Assembly: GCA_016271365.2 (NCBI GenBank) | Contig: CM028136.1 | Span: 464,626,001 to 464,690,000, forward strand | DNA: 64,000 nt | From: Neoceratodus forsteri | Lineage: Eukaryota > Chordata > Ceratodontiformes > Ceratodontidae | Direction: 5' to 3' | Program-made: the position numbers and the translations under genes | The notes under the pieces: model-generated | What the model was told of the DNA's origin: nothing | The model's database searches: none | The model's input: only the letters and a program-made list of their open reading frames with translations | In this document: in pieces, positions 46,960 through 58,477 of the stretch | How the letters are laid out: every line of letters begins with the position of its first letter | How positions within the stretch are numbered: position 1 is the first letter of the stretch

Positions 46960-48835
46960 AGTCTCTCCGGGGCCATGTCACCTCTCTCTAAGACACTGCA
47001 AATCCTAAACTCCCAGTTCACTAACCTCAGCAACACTGCTAAGCTCCCAGATTCCTTGGTGCCATCCATGGTTGATCACCCATCAAGCAACCCAGAGTCT
47101 AATCCTCATAATCTGCCAAACATTAAACTTTGACAATATCTACAATGAGATCCTCAAAGTATTAAGGACCTCAGTCCAAACAAGAGTGCTGGTGTTGACT
47201 CCTTTGACCCAAAGCTTTTTACCTTATGGCACATCATAGGTGTGCCCAGTTATTCTGTTAATCTTCTCTGTCACCTGTGGTAAGATGTTTACCATCTGGA
47301 CATTTGCCAGAGTTGTGCTTTGCCCCTCCACAAAGGAAGGATCAAACAGGAGATGACTCAATACAGACACATTTTAACCTTTACTGCCATCTCCAAGGTT
47401 CTCAAAAAGTGTGTTCACTCACAGATTGCTGAGCATCTCAGTCTGCACAGTCTGCTGTCTCCCAAATGGTCAGGCTTCAGATGGAGCATTCTACCATATT
47501 TGCATCGCTCAAAGTCACCACTGGCAGATATTTAGAGATATGGTCTCCTCACTGTGGCTAGCTTCATGGACCTCTCCAAGGCCTTTGACATGGTGGATTA
47601 TGCAATACTCTTACTCATGCTCAAGAACCTATGTCTCAGCTAACCAGCTATCAATTGGCTTGAAAACTACTTGATTAACTGAACCTAGATAGTGTCTATA
47701 CATGGCATTAGATCAGTCCAGGTGGTCTTAAATCTTGGAGGTTTTCAAGGCTCAGTCCTTGGAACCTTCTATTCATTAGGGTCAGATTTTTTGACCAATT
47801 TCATTGCACTGTTGCTTCAAGTGCTATAATCTGATTTCAACACAATCTCCTCCTGGTTCATCAACAAGCATTTGATCCTTAATGCAACCAAAACTAAATC
47901 TAAGGCATTTGAATCCCAGAACTTACTTACTCAACTGGCTGATCTATGTGTATTCGTAAAATCAGATAGGAATGATAGTGACCAAACCAACATATTTAAG
48001 TATCTAGGAATTTGACTTCTTGTATCACTTACATAAGGCAGCACATCAATCACATCTTAACAAATATAACCAACCACAACTTTCTACAGGTCTAAAGACT
48101 GTCTCACTGCTTACATAAGGAAGGAGGTGCTCTCCCACTTCTTGGTCCCTTCCATTGACTATGGAGACATCATATACTGCTGTTGTGCAAACAAAACCAC
48201 TCAACGGACTCTGGATGTTTTTTTCAAAATGTTGTGCATCTATCATTGTCTGCTGTGTCACCAACTTAATTGACCAAGTCCCTCAAACAGGTGTGATTAC
48301 CCCTGGCTTTCTTTACTTTACAGCTGTGCAGAAGGAAACTCTCAAGATTATCTCCTAGCCCACCTGACACAGTCGAGCAGTGTCTATTCACTCCAATAGC
48401 AGCAATTTCCTGAATAAAGTGTGAATTTAATAGAAAGTCCTTCACATTTTCAGCACCAGCCACACAGAACAGGCTCCTTCTCTGGATGATGGATGCTTTC
48501 AGCTTCAAGTCATTCTTTTCCTGCCACACCAGGACCCCTGAATTTGTATTGTTCGGTATCCCCTCCCAGTCCATGATCATATCTTGCTATTACTTTGCTG
48601 TAGCCTCACTTTGTTAGCATGTTTTTCCTACTGTATGGATATGCTTACATTTTAAGTTTGCTGTTTGCCTTCTATATTTCAGCCTTTATGTAGGTATTCC
48701 TGCTGGACTATGCTATCCTGTTGACTGAGAGTGTCATCTCTGAGACATCAATGAACACTAGATGCAGTATCTCATGGGATTATCCTAGTTGGAGTAATTT
48801 CAAATAAATTAATAAATAACTACAGAGAGACTTAA
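46960..48835 (+). pseudogene. Non-LTR retrotransposon RT (L2/Rex-like), degraded
   Basis: LSPNKSAGVDSFDPKLF (about 47168) opens the RT. It continues ALPLHKGRIKQEMTQYRHI, then AISKVLKKCVHSQIAEHLSL, SLLSPKWSGFR and MDLSKAFDM-like sequence (47320-47600). The thumb reads NATKTKSKAFES and FKYLGI near 47880-48015, and VPSIDYGDIIYC near 48150. A 3' UTR ends with AAATAAATTAATAAATAAC near 48832. Stops and shifts throughout. The YADD box is not recognisable. Confidence 0.7.
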
Positions 48836-49379
48836 CAATAAGGGTAAACATTACTGGTACTGCAACAGCATATTGTAAATTTTGTCTAACATGAAGTGTT
48901 CTATTGATTTCTCCTAATGTGCTTTCTCTGTTAGAAATGTATAAAACAGTGATGCAGCTGTTAGTTTACTAGTTCATACCACTTCCTTAATAAAGCAGTG
49001 AAATCAGCTCAGACATATTGATAATTTGAAATAGGCCATGTGGGATGAAATAATGTGACCCAATAATTACATTTTTATATGTTTGGAGAGTGAGGGGGCT
49101 CCCTTCTTCCTCTCTCTGTACACATCATCACATGTAGTAGTGCCCATACATCTCAGAATTATGTTCCCTTTCTCCCTAGGGAGCTGGATTTTCTGTGGTC
49201 TTCCTCTCTTCAAAAGATATAAGGGGAAAGTTATGCTACATTGATTAAATATACTTAAAATGTTTCCATGGTAAGTGGAATTGTAATATTATCTAAAAAA
49301 AAATCAACACAAACTGCAAATCAAATGCTTTACTTTAATGACTATTTAATAATGGTTCTGGAGTTACTAACCCCCATCA
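48836..49379. other. No recognisable feature
   Basis: AT-rich sequence without coding motifs. Confidence 0.45.
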
Positions 49380-49910
49380 GCTATAGACAACAGAACTAAA
49401 GTCCTTGCCAAAGACAACCTTGCTCTCACGCAGGTCCTGACCTTTAAATACCTGGGGTATGGTTGGACCCAGAATTTTCCTACCAAAGGCATGGTGATTA
49501 TATCTTTACTTTGGTTGCTTCCAGATTAAGTATCCTCTATATGGCCAGGAACTGCCTCCACTCTCATGAAGGGAACAAAACAATTCCTACTCTCTCTGCT
49601 TGACTATGGTGCAGTGTGGAGTACCACTCAGCCTCAAAAGTCACATGGCATGGTTTGGTAGTCCTGTACAATATGATCTGTAGGTTTGTCATTACGAGTG
49701 ACTCAATGACTCACCAGTGTCGGTTGTACAGCAAACTGGGCTGGCTGAGCATCACTGCCTAAAGGAGCTACTACAACTGGTACACACCCCTTCATAAGTA
49801 TATCTACTCCCAAGCATCTACATATCTCACCTCCCTCTATATCCCAGTCCCTATACCCTATTGTGTAATCTCAATGGAGGCAACTAGCTGGAAAGTACCT
49901 AAATTATGAA
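49380..49910 (+). pseudogene. C-terminal fragment of a non-LTR ORF2
   Basis: Reads TFKYLGYGWT near 49440, LLSLLDYGAVWST near 49590, then VLYNMICRFVITSDSMTHQC and LYSKLGWLSI (49660-49760). This is the RT thumb to C-terminal region of a non-LTR element. The block order matches 46960-48835, but the sequences differ too much for me to call them one family. Confidence 0.6.
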
Positions 49911-51349
49911 AATACTTCAGTAAACAATCCTTCTTCTTCTACTCTTGCCTGGACAAATTTTATTTTTATATTTATTTTAAAAACAAATTTACCAGGTAAG
50001 CAGCAGAGCCAAGAAGTGTTCATTTCAGTCGACACCTGAGGGAAGGAGACTACATGGGAGAAGTAAAAACAGGGATAAAATAAAACACTCTTCCAGCAAT
50101 GCAACAGAACATTCAACCAGCATCCCTTCAACAAACCCCAAACATACTCATTTTCCAGAGGCTGCTGCTTTAGAATCTCACAGATACATGTAAATGTCCT
50201 CTCTTCTGACCCTCCTCCATATCTGCCACCTTACTATTTATTGATATGTATTAATGTGCACTAGCACCTGCTTTCTTTTCAGTTCCATGTAGTGCCTGTG
50301 GGTACACTGGGGCAACTGATTTACAGTAAAAGACAGGAACCACAATTCAAAATCATTGATATAAGCGTTACTCAAGAACTGCCTTGGCAATACAGTCAAG
50401 TTTTAAAAAAATAAAAAAATTACACATACTGTACTCTCAAATACAATGCATCATAATTAGTATATGCAATTCACATGAAGAAATCTAGGCTGCCTAGGCT
50501 TTATTCATACTGCAAGGTGCCTAACAGCCTCATAAGCAATCTTCAAATTCTGAAAACAGCAAACCATGTACACATACCATTCTTAGGACTCATCAGTGTG
50601 TTATAGATGTTGCCTTAACCCAGAATGGTGGAAACTGCCCAAAATAGAAAAGTAATATGAATATAAGAACCTCTTTACCAGTTTACTTAGACCCCTAGTG
50701 CAAGGCAACATGTGTAGTATATGCAAATTATAATGAAAGAATCTAGGCTGGTTTGTCTTTAAGCAGGACTGTAAGGTGCTTACAAGCCTCACAAATAATG
50801 GGGCAACTAATAAATCGTGGGTATATCAGCCATTAATCTGCTTTTATCAGTAATTATCCTCTGTCGCTGGCATGCTTTTTCTTGAACTGCAATCTGAATG
50901 TGCATTTCCTTTTAGAGCTTTCACTTGTGTAGTCTACATTAATGCTCAATAAAGTATGCATTTAGTATCCTGTTATACCAATAGTGCCCACAAAACTAAG
51001 ATATTTTAGCTTATGGGCCCATCCCACCAACCATATGTTGTCACTTTTAAATAAATAAATAATAAATAGCCAGATAAATAAATGGCACCATGGTCTGTCA
51101 GAACAAGTACATGTAAACAAACACTAGAAAACCATATTGTTTTTCTTTCAAAGAGTGGGGTGACAATAGAGTTACTCAGTGTAGGTGGTTGACAACTGTA
51201 GAAAATGGGATCAAAAATAAAATAGCTTCTGATTCATGCTATTCTGAATTCCAAGGTTTGAATTTTGTGGCTGAGTTGAGTCCCAGTGGTATGTTAACTA
51301 ATTTTTTGTTTGATTCTTTAAAGAGCTAGTTCACTGCCTGAATTTAATA
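49911..51349. other. Mostly unassigned, with an imperfect direct repeat
   Basis: Two copies of a segment of about 80 bp (TATATGCAAATT-ATGAA-GAATCTAGGCTG ... CTG-AAGGTGC-TA) lie near 50460-50540 and 50710-50800. An (ATTT)n/TTTACCAGGTAAG tail is at 49961-50000. No gene. Confidence 0.5.
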
Positions 51350-51353
51350 TTAA

Positions 51354-51602
51354 AGGAACAGTCAGCACTAAGGGCTCCACACTCAAGTGTGGGTCTTGTC
51401 CCAATGTGCACTTTGTATGCAAAAAAACATTTTTGTTTACTTACTGTTCGCTGTAGTATAGTAGATTGCATCAGACTAATTTTGCTTAGTTCTAGGCTGA
51501 CATCTTCTATAAATAGGAATCCCAAACTTCCCAACAGCTGATATTAGAGCAGTAAGCAGCAGTGGGCGATTCAATAGCCTTCAGTGCATGTTAGAGTTTA
51601 TA
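51354..51602 (+). repeat. Left arm of T2/Kolobok-like element
   Basis: Matches the minus strand of 54052-54282 over its length with scattered differences, ending in GTGCATGTTAGAG-TTATA. Confidence 0.85.
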
Positions 51603-51940
51603 TAAGCTCTGGGGCCAGATATTCAAAGCATTGCACCCGGCCCAAATCCTTAGTGCTGAAATATCACCAAATTTGCACCTGAGAGCTGTATTCAAAAGTC
51701 CTTTTAGCACTGGTACTGTGTGATAGCACCAATGTTAAAAGTTAATGTATGCAGGGGAAGGAGTAGGGGGAGTGGCCATGAATGCTGGTACACTGGAATA
51801 TTCAAAGAGTAGTGCCGCATTATAGGTCTTTATGACGCCTGTAGCTGTGCTAATTACCACCAGCAAAAGCATGCTGTAATGTCAGAGTGTTACTCAAAAT
51901 AAATCAAAGTGTAACTTTGACTTACTTCAAGGAATATCCT

Positions 51941-52283
51941 GGTAGTCTAGTGGTCCCACCATCTTGATCCCCGACCCTGTAATGTCCCAAAATAAAAATT
52001 TTCCTGGTAGTCTAGTGGCCCCCGCCCCCATCATGATCCCCGACCCCATATTGTCCAAACATAAACAGTTTTCCAGGGTAGTTTAGTGGTCCCCCACCCC
52101 ATCATGATCCCTGACCCTGTATTGTCCAAACATAAACTGTTTTCTCTGGTAGTCAAGTGATCCCCCACCCCATCATGATCCCCAGCCCCAGTATTATCCA
52201 GAAATAAACATTTTCCTAGTAGTCTAGTGGTCCCCCCATCATAATCCCTGATACCAGTATCATCTAAAATAACCATTTATCTC
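51941..52283 (+). repeat. Minisatellite, five units of 65-71 bp
   Basis: Units start GGTAGTCTAGTGGTCCC and continue with ATCATGATCCCCGACCC, TTGTCCAAACATAAAC and TTTTCC. Starts are at 51941, 52006, 52077, 52148 and 52218. Confidence 0.9.
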
Positions 52284-52810
52284 TGGTCAGTGCCCCCACC
52301 TGGCAGTGCTGATCCCATTCCTCCATTCATCTTCGAATGGAGCCAGTGACTGGCTCAATCCATCACTCACCTCTGCAGCCAGCCATCAACTGAGTGCTGA
52401 ATGAGTGTGTACCAGTGTGTAATGAATGAGTGCTCATTCATTACTCACTGGGTATGCAATCATTCAGCACTCAGTCAACGGCTGGCCACGGAGGCGAGGT
52501 GGTGGGGTTGAGCCAGTTGCTGGCTCCATTCAGGGATGGTTGGGGGTAGCAGGAGGGTCGGCACTGCCAGGTGGGGGGAGGGGACCACTGGACACAAGGA
52601 ATAAATTGTGGGATCATGATGGGGGTGGGGACCACTAGACTACCAGGGAAAATGTTTATTTCTGGATGATACAGGGTCGGGTTCGTGGATGGAGGGACCA
52701 CTAGACTACCAGGAAAACTCTTTATATTTGGACAATGGGTGTTGGGGACTGGTGATGGGGGTGGAGATCCAGACTACACTACCAGGGTAAGTAGTATCAT
52801 TCTTGTTCTA
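51941..52810. repeat. Large imperfect palindrome built from the minisatellite
   Basis: The plus-oriented units (51941-52283) and a unique block (52284-52430) are mirrored by the inverse block (52433-52575) and inverse units (about 52576-52810). The centre AATGAATGAG-TG-CTCATTCATT at 52421-52442 has 10-bp perfect arms and a 2-base spacer. The right arm has fewer units, about three. A transcript or single strand could fold into a hairpin several hundred base pairs long. Confidence 0.85.
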
Positions 52811-53261
52811 TGGGCCTCAGCTGTGAGCCTGTGTACCACAGTCTGGGGGCATACCTCTGAACTGTCCCTGGATTTACAAGATTTCCCTTTGTTTGCCTCA
52901 GATGCTCACACTACCCTCATGTACTATGTGTATTTGTGACTGAACAGTGGATTATATGCTCCAAATACTGTCACATATTAAAGATGCAGGCCTGTTGTTC
53001 CTCGGACAGTGCATCTTACACTATTCCTCTCATTCTGTCAGCTGTCTGGGTGGATATAACCAGTGCATAGGATATTTCCCTGAATTTGGCCCGAAGTCCC
53101 TGATTTTTTACACCTCGTCCCTGATTTCTGAGGTAGGGGGTTGAGCAGTATGTTCTTGGGAGCAGTGTCCCTCACTGCCCCTCAGTCAACATGGCTGTGT
53201 TCCTAATTGCAGTGCTGTGTGGCCGAGTGGTATGCACTGAATGTGCCTGCAAACACCCATT

Positions 53262-53400
53262 TCCTGCAGCATCCACCTGTACTTCCATTCCGAACAACAA
53301 GGGGTTGCTGTGAGCACACCCTGGCCTGCAGCTTCCAGCCCGTAGTTCCATTCTGACCAATGGGGGATTGCTATGAGCTTCTTGCAATAGCGCCAGGCAA
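53262..53400 (+). repeat. Tandem pair, about 66 bp
   Basis: CTGTACTTCCATTCCGAACAA and CCGTAGTTCCATTCTGACCAA begin two related units with GGGGTTGCTGTGAGC / GGGGATTGCTATGAGC downstream. They lie inside the non-autonomous Harbinger-type element. Confidence 0.6.
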
Positions 53401-54051
53401 AGTACATGGGAGTGCATGCAAAGCAGGCCATAATGAGATGCAAATGTAACTATTTGCCCAGGAATTGCCTGAGTAAGCTCATTTGCATAGGATCTTTGAA
53501 TATAGCAAACTTTTGCCCTGGGCTAACCTGTTTGCACTGGGCTAATTGGTTAGCACTGTGCAATCAGATTAGCCCCGGGCAAACCTCTCAAAAGCATAGC
53601 ACAGTTCTGCAGTGTGTGGCCTGCATTGTTGTTTGCAGTTGTGCACTACTTCATTGCTATCACACACATTGTCCACCAACTTCAACTCTGTTTACTCCAG
53701 CTCTGTGTCCACTGAGCTGCTGTTGCATTTTGCACTTCCTGTCACTATATTAAGAGCTGTCTTATTTCCCAGGCTATTTTAAAACTGCACTCCAGCCCTG
53801 TTTTTACTTCCTTTGCATGCTATATTCAGCAAGTTTAGCCCCAGTGCTATTCCTTTGAATATAGCTTGCTACTGGTTCGGGCTAATTTAGCACGCCATGC
53901 AGTGCTAATTCAACCACGGAGCTAAGTTTTGAATATCTGGCCCCTAATATTTTGTTTGCTGGTCCTGCTAACCTCTCGGGGACTATGTACAGTCACAGAG
54001 GACTGTATCTAGCCCTGGAGAAAGGTAGAACAAGAGAACTTCTGACTGGAG

Positions 54052-54282
54052 ATTATAAGCTCTAACATGCACTAGAGGCTATTGAATCTCCAATACTTTC
54101 TGATGTCAGCTAGGATTCTGGAATTTGTAGTACAGATGATGTCTGCCCAGAACTAAACAAAATTAGTCTTCATACATCTACTATACTACAGTAAACAATA
54201 AGTAAAGCAAATTTTTCTGCATACAAAGTCACATTGTGATCAGCCTCACACTTGAGTGTGGGCCCTTGTGCTGACTGTTCCT
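54052..54282 (-). repeat. Right arm of T2/Kolobok-like element
   Basis: Inverse of the left arm, carrying AGGAACAGTCAGCAC at the extreme end. Confidence 0.85.
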
Positions 54283-54416
54283 TTAACTTTAACAAGTAGT
54301 GAACAATTACTTCTATATATGAAGAATGTATTTATGTTCCTGTTTGCTAATTAGATGATTTTATACCTGAAAGTACTTAGAGCAGTGTGTGCTGTGTGGA
54401 GCAATACTCTACCTGG

Positions 54417-54587
54417 AGACTGACATAGCTAGTTCTATTCATACTCATACATCACCAGACTTATGACCTTACTGTCTGTGACATCACAACTGACTAGAAA
54501 GAGCCAATCACCTGCTCAGGATTTGTCACTTGTGATGTCACACTGCTGATGAGGTATGAAGAGGAATAGAACTAGATATGTCAGTTT
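54417..54587. mobile_element. Fold-back MITE, about 170 bp
   Basis: Left arm (54417-54458) GACTGACATAGCTAGTTCTA... and right arm (54545-54587) are inverse copies with about five differences over 42 bp. The loop has a second inverted pair, GTGACATCACA and TGTGATGTCAC. No target duplication is certain. Confidence 0.75.
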
Positions 54588-55310
54588 CTATGCAACATTT
54601 AGCTTTGCTTTTTTCTGATTTATTTTTTTATTTTTTAGATAATTCATGAAGAAGACTTATGGTTGAAATGTTGCTTCTAACTCTATTTTCTATTTTCAGT
54701 GTGCATTTAATATTTACATTTTGTTTTGTTTTCAGATCACACACTGATGCAGCACTTTGTTTTGTTTTTTTGTTTGTTTTTTGTCTTATTTTCTCTATAT
54801 AACATACTGCTCTTTATATCACACCTAATACTGTCAGGTTAAATACATTTTTATGAGCAACTGGAATAACAAAATACTTCAGAAATTAAAAGTAACACTA
54901 GGCTACTTTAAAAAAACAGCAACATTGTCTGCCTACTGTTTCTGGCACTACTAGCTTTTTAAGAAGTCTTGTAATATAATGTATGATATAAATAACTGAA
55001 TAATGAACTGCAGTTGTAAACTATATACAACAAAAGTGTATTTATTATTTGTTTCTGAAACACAATGATACTGATCAAATACTTCATAGAATAAAGGATT
55101 TTAATACAACTATGCAAGATGTTATCAAGCTAGAAATCCCCTTAAAGGTATTAGATCCTTAGGGACCTGCCCATGGCAGATTGTATCACTGATAAGAAAT
55201 TCACATCCATGAATTAAGTCATTATCTTTATGTTAAGAATTTCAAGCCAGTTAGGCTTACTTTTAACACTGTTAATAAAGAATTATTACCCACTTGCTAA
55301 AGTAGTATTT
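54588..55310. other. No recognisable gene
   Basis: AT-rich sequence with TTTTG-rich runs near 54720-54790. Nothing coding is seen. Confidence 0.5.
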
Positions 55311-55325
55311 AAATGATCAAAGGAT

Positions 55326-58300
55326 AATTATATCACTGTAATAGCAAGGAAACCCCAATGGACCAAATACAAGCTTATTTGGACCAAATAATGCTCCCGA
55401 CAATACCAAGGATAAGCAGCAACCCTGATCTCCCCAGTAATGGATTGGGAGGTAATCAAGCAATTAAACAGCTAGCACCAGATAAGGCGCCAGGGCCGGA
55501 TGGTCTTCCCACTAATCTATACAAGTTATACACTGGGGAACTTGCCCCTTTACTAGCAAGAGTCTTTAACTCATGGCATGAATCAGGCTTCTCAGAAGAT
55601 ACATACCTTGAAGCTTTGGTTACTATTATTCCCAAGCCGGGTAGGGATCCTCACTATGTAGAAAACTACCGTCCTATCTCGCTCCTTAACACTGATGTTA
55701 AGATATTAGCTAAGATACCGCCAACCATTTGAAACCCTTTATGAACGGACTAATCCATGATGAACAGGTGGATTCATGCCGGAAGGTCTGCAGGTGATGA
55801 TATGCGTGTTCCACCTTATTTCCATGGCTAGGATTTACATCTACCTGCTGCCTTAATAGCCCTGGATGCAGAAAAGGCCTTTGACCGGGTCTCATGGTCC
55901 TTCCTTTTGCAGCATTTTCCGGTATGGAATCCCACAGTATTCATCACTTGTTGTTGTTATATTCAACCCCACGGCTCGAATCTGCAATGGCTACCTCTCA
56001 GAAACCTTCCCACTAAAACGGGTACCAGGCAGGCTGTCCCCTATCCTACTCCTATTTAATCTTTACATAGACCCCTGATCCGTAAGTTGCTTAAGTAACC
56101 AAGGCCTGGGTTTTTTTGATTGGGAATAAACAACACCTTATATCAGCCTATGGATGATCTTTAATACACATAATTAACCCCTGTACTACCATCCCTATTC
56201 TACTACAAGAAATTGAGATGTTTGTCAAGTATCGCATTATAAGCAATTTGACCAAATCTATTATTTACCCACTGAATCACAGGCTATTCAAAAAGGATGT
56301 GCAACAACTCGGAAAACAATGGGAAAATAAAAGCTTAACATATTTGGGCATAAAAATTTTCAAATCCCTCTCCACTATGATTAAAGAAAACCTCACTAAA
56401 TTAATAAAAGTAATCCAGACAGATCTAGACAGGTGGAGCAACCTGAGGATATCTCATTATGGGGAAGAATCAACACTATAAAATGAATGTCCTTCCTTGA
56501 ATTTTATATCCCCTAGCATGTTAGCCCCTACCTCCCAAAAATGGTTTACAGATCTAAAGAAAATAATCAACAAATTCCTCTGGAAAAATAAACCAGTAAG
56601 ACGAGCTGCATCACAAGCTGACAGCTCCAAAGCCCCATGGAGGTCTCTCCTCCTATCCTTTTCCATTATTATGAAGCAATCCATATAACCAAACTGACTA
56701 TCTGGCAAACACAGCTCGAATGATAGAGAACTGGGGTCTTACACCCCAGCATGGTTAAATATAGAGGAGACCCTCATGTCCCCCACCCTTACTCGCTGCA
56801 GTCTTTACTATACTCACCAGGAAAATATATTCCCCTGCAGTTAAAGATTCCTAATAGGATGGTCTCTGAGCTTTAAACCAACTGCAGCACCATTTTAAGA
56901 TAAACTGGCATATAGATGGGGAACAAACTACCTTAAACAACCCTACTTTTTGATTCAAAAACCTATGACGTTAAACTTCTGGTCTGTCTTAAAAATGTCA
57001 AACTTAAAGATGTCATGGACAACAGTAACCTAATACCATACCACCGATTTCTACAAAATTCTCAAGCTAATAGGTGCCCTTTTAAATACTGGCAAATTAT
57101 GCATGCACTATTCCATTTATTAAGAAAATAAGGACTTGATTCCCCTAGGATGGCCTTAGCATCACTTTTAGATATTGCTAGACAACCACACCCGATATCC
57201 GCAGTGTACAAAGAAATACAATCCCTGGACACAAGACTGCCATCTGGTATAAATCAATATTGGGCGGAAACGTTGTCTCTCCCACTCACACCTGATTTTT
57301 GGCAACAACTTTGGAACAACCTATATAGATTTGTCAAACAGGACCGCCTGAGGCTCATACAGTTTAATATAATGCAAAACACATATTATACCCCTCTAAA
57401 GCTTTACCAAATGGGTCAGATATCTACTCCTTCTTGCCCCTGTTGCTCTTGGAAGAGAGGGGATCTTTACCATATGCTGTGGGCATGCACTAAAATTCAA
57501 TCCCTATGGAAAAATATACAGGCCTCTTTGAGTCCAACCTTGTATTAAGCCCGCTGTTTTCCCAAATACATGTCTACTCAACATTTTCCCAATAGGAATC
57601 TTGAAGCAAAGGAAATATCACATGGCCCCATCTCTGCAGTGGCCAAGCTCATAATTTTGAGGCATTGGACTCGGATATTATGCCTACCATAAGGAGTGGG
57701 TATAAAGAAATGCTGCTTGCCCTACAGTTAGAAAACATATTGCTTTCATGAATAATCAATCAAACACATATACTGGAAGATGGGGTACCCTAGAAGCACT
57801 GCTTATTGCAGAAAACCCAAAGAGTAACTGATTATACAAGTGCCACTCATTGCTTGGCAGTAAACTGGGGATTGAGAGGCACTGCCCTGAAACAAAGGAG
57901 ACGGATAAGGTAGATGCTTGATGTCACCCATGTGAGGGATGTATAAGGAGGATTAAGACTAATTTTACCTTAGGAGAGAGTGATTGGAAGGGTGGAGGGT
58001 TGGGGAAGGGGGTTTGGTGTGGGGCCCTCTTTACCCTCCTCTTTCTTTTTTTATTACCTTTACCATCTTTTCTTATATCACGGTCCCTCTACCGACTTAT
58101 AGACCTGAAGTAATGTTCTAATAAGGTTGTACCATATTATATCACTACTCCTATAACCTAAAGTCAATTAATAGAATACTAGTTAAACTGCTACAAGATA
58201 CCAGCTTGTAAGCCAAGTGGTCTAACGGATTACAATGAGGGTCGCTATACTGCTTCAAACAATATGTATTTGTTTTCATATTAATTTCTCTTATTTATTT

Positions 58301-58379
58301 TACCCTGATGTGTCTATGTATTTATGTATTGTTGTTTTAAAAGGAAAAAATCAAATAAAGTCCATTGAATTCTAAAAGT
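55326..58379 (+). mobile_element. 5'-truncated L1 with 15-bp target duplication
   Basis: AAATGATCAAAGGAT flanks it exactly (55311-55325 and 58380-58394). The 3' end has AATCAAATAAAGTCC and no long A tail. It starts within the ORF2 linker just before the RT, so it is a standard truncated insertion of 3.05 kb. Confidence 0.92.
55358..57548 (+). pseudogene. L1 ORF2 RT and C-terminal domain, broken
   Basis: The first open stretch (55358-55732) has DKAPGPDGLPTNLYK, TIIPKPGRDPHYVENYRPIS and LLNTDVKILAK. Later frames give ALDAEKAFDRVSW near 55860 and a TFPLKRVPGRLSPILLL segment. No YADD box is readable near 56140. Further frames have SLTYLGIKIFK (56218-56481), WKNKPVRRA (56497-56688) and RFVKQDRLRLIQFNIMQNTY. 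The final knuckle is CPCCSWKRGDLYHMLWAC (57150-57548). The 3' UTR runs to 58379. Confidence 0.85.
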
Positions 58380-58477
58380 AAATGATCAAAGGATTTTAAA
58401 ATTACCTCCTTTTTCTAGTACAAATACTCACGAGTACCACCTAACCAACTAGTTATACATGGCAAACATAATTTGAA

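Larger units (their letters stand above)
51611..53944. mobile_element. Non-autonomous Harbinger-type element nested in the TTAA element
   Basis: Bounded by a perfect 17-bp inverted repeat GGGGCCAGATATTCAAA (51611-51627 and 53928-53944), almost the same as the ends of the autonomous Harbinger at 2627-10090. A second TATTCAAA lies about 80-110 bp inside each end. There is no transposase gene. The target duplication is unclear (CTG against CTA if counted one base in). The core is the palindromic minisatellite described separately. Confidence 0.8.
51354..54282. mobile_element. T2/Kolobok-like fold-back transposon (TTAA target), split by a Harbinger-type element
   Basis: Ends read AGGAACAGTCAGCAC inward on both sides and are flanked by TTAA (51350-51353 and 54283-54286). 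The arms are about 250 and 230 bp, with shared features such as CACACTCAAGTGTG and CTGTAGTATAGTAGAT. The TTAA/AGG-type terminus is that of the Xenopus T2 family assigned to Kolobok. Without the nested element it would be about 0.6 kb and has no coding capacity. Confidence 0.85.

Noticed and set aside
51941..52283. Repeat array considered as CRISPR-like.
   Set aside because: Units are contiguous 65-71 bp minisatellite copies with no unique spacers, and the window is vertebrate in character.
51611..53944. A firm target duplication for the nested Harbinger-type element.
   Set aside because: Flanks give CTG/CTA at best, depending on where the end is placed. I do not claim a duplication.
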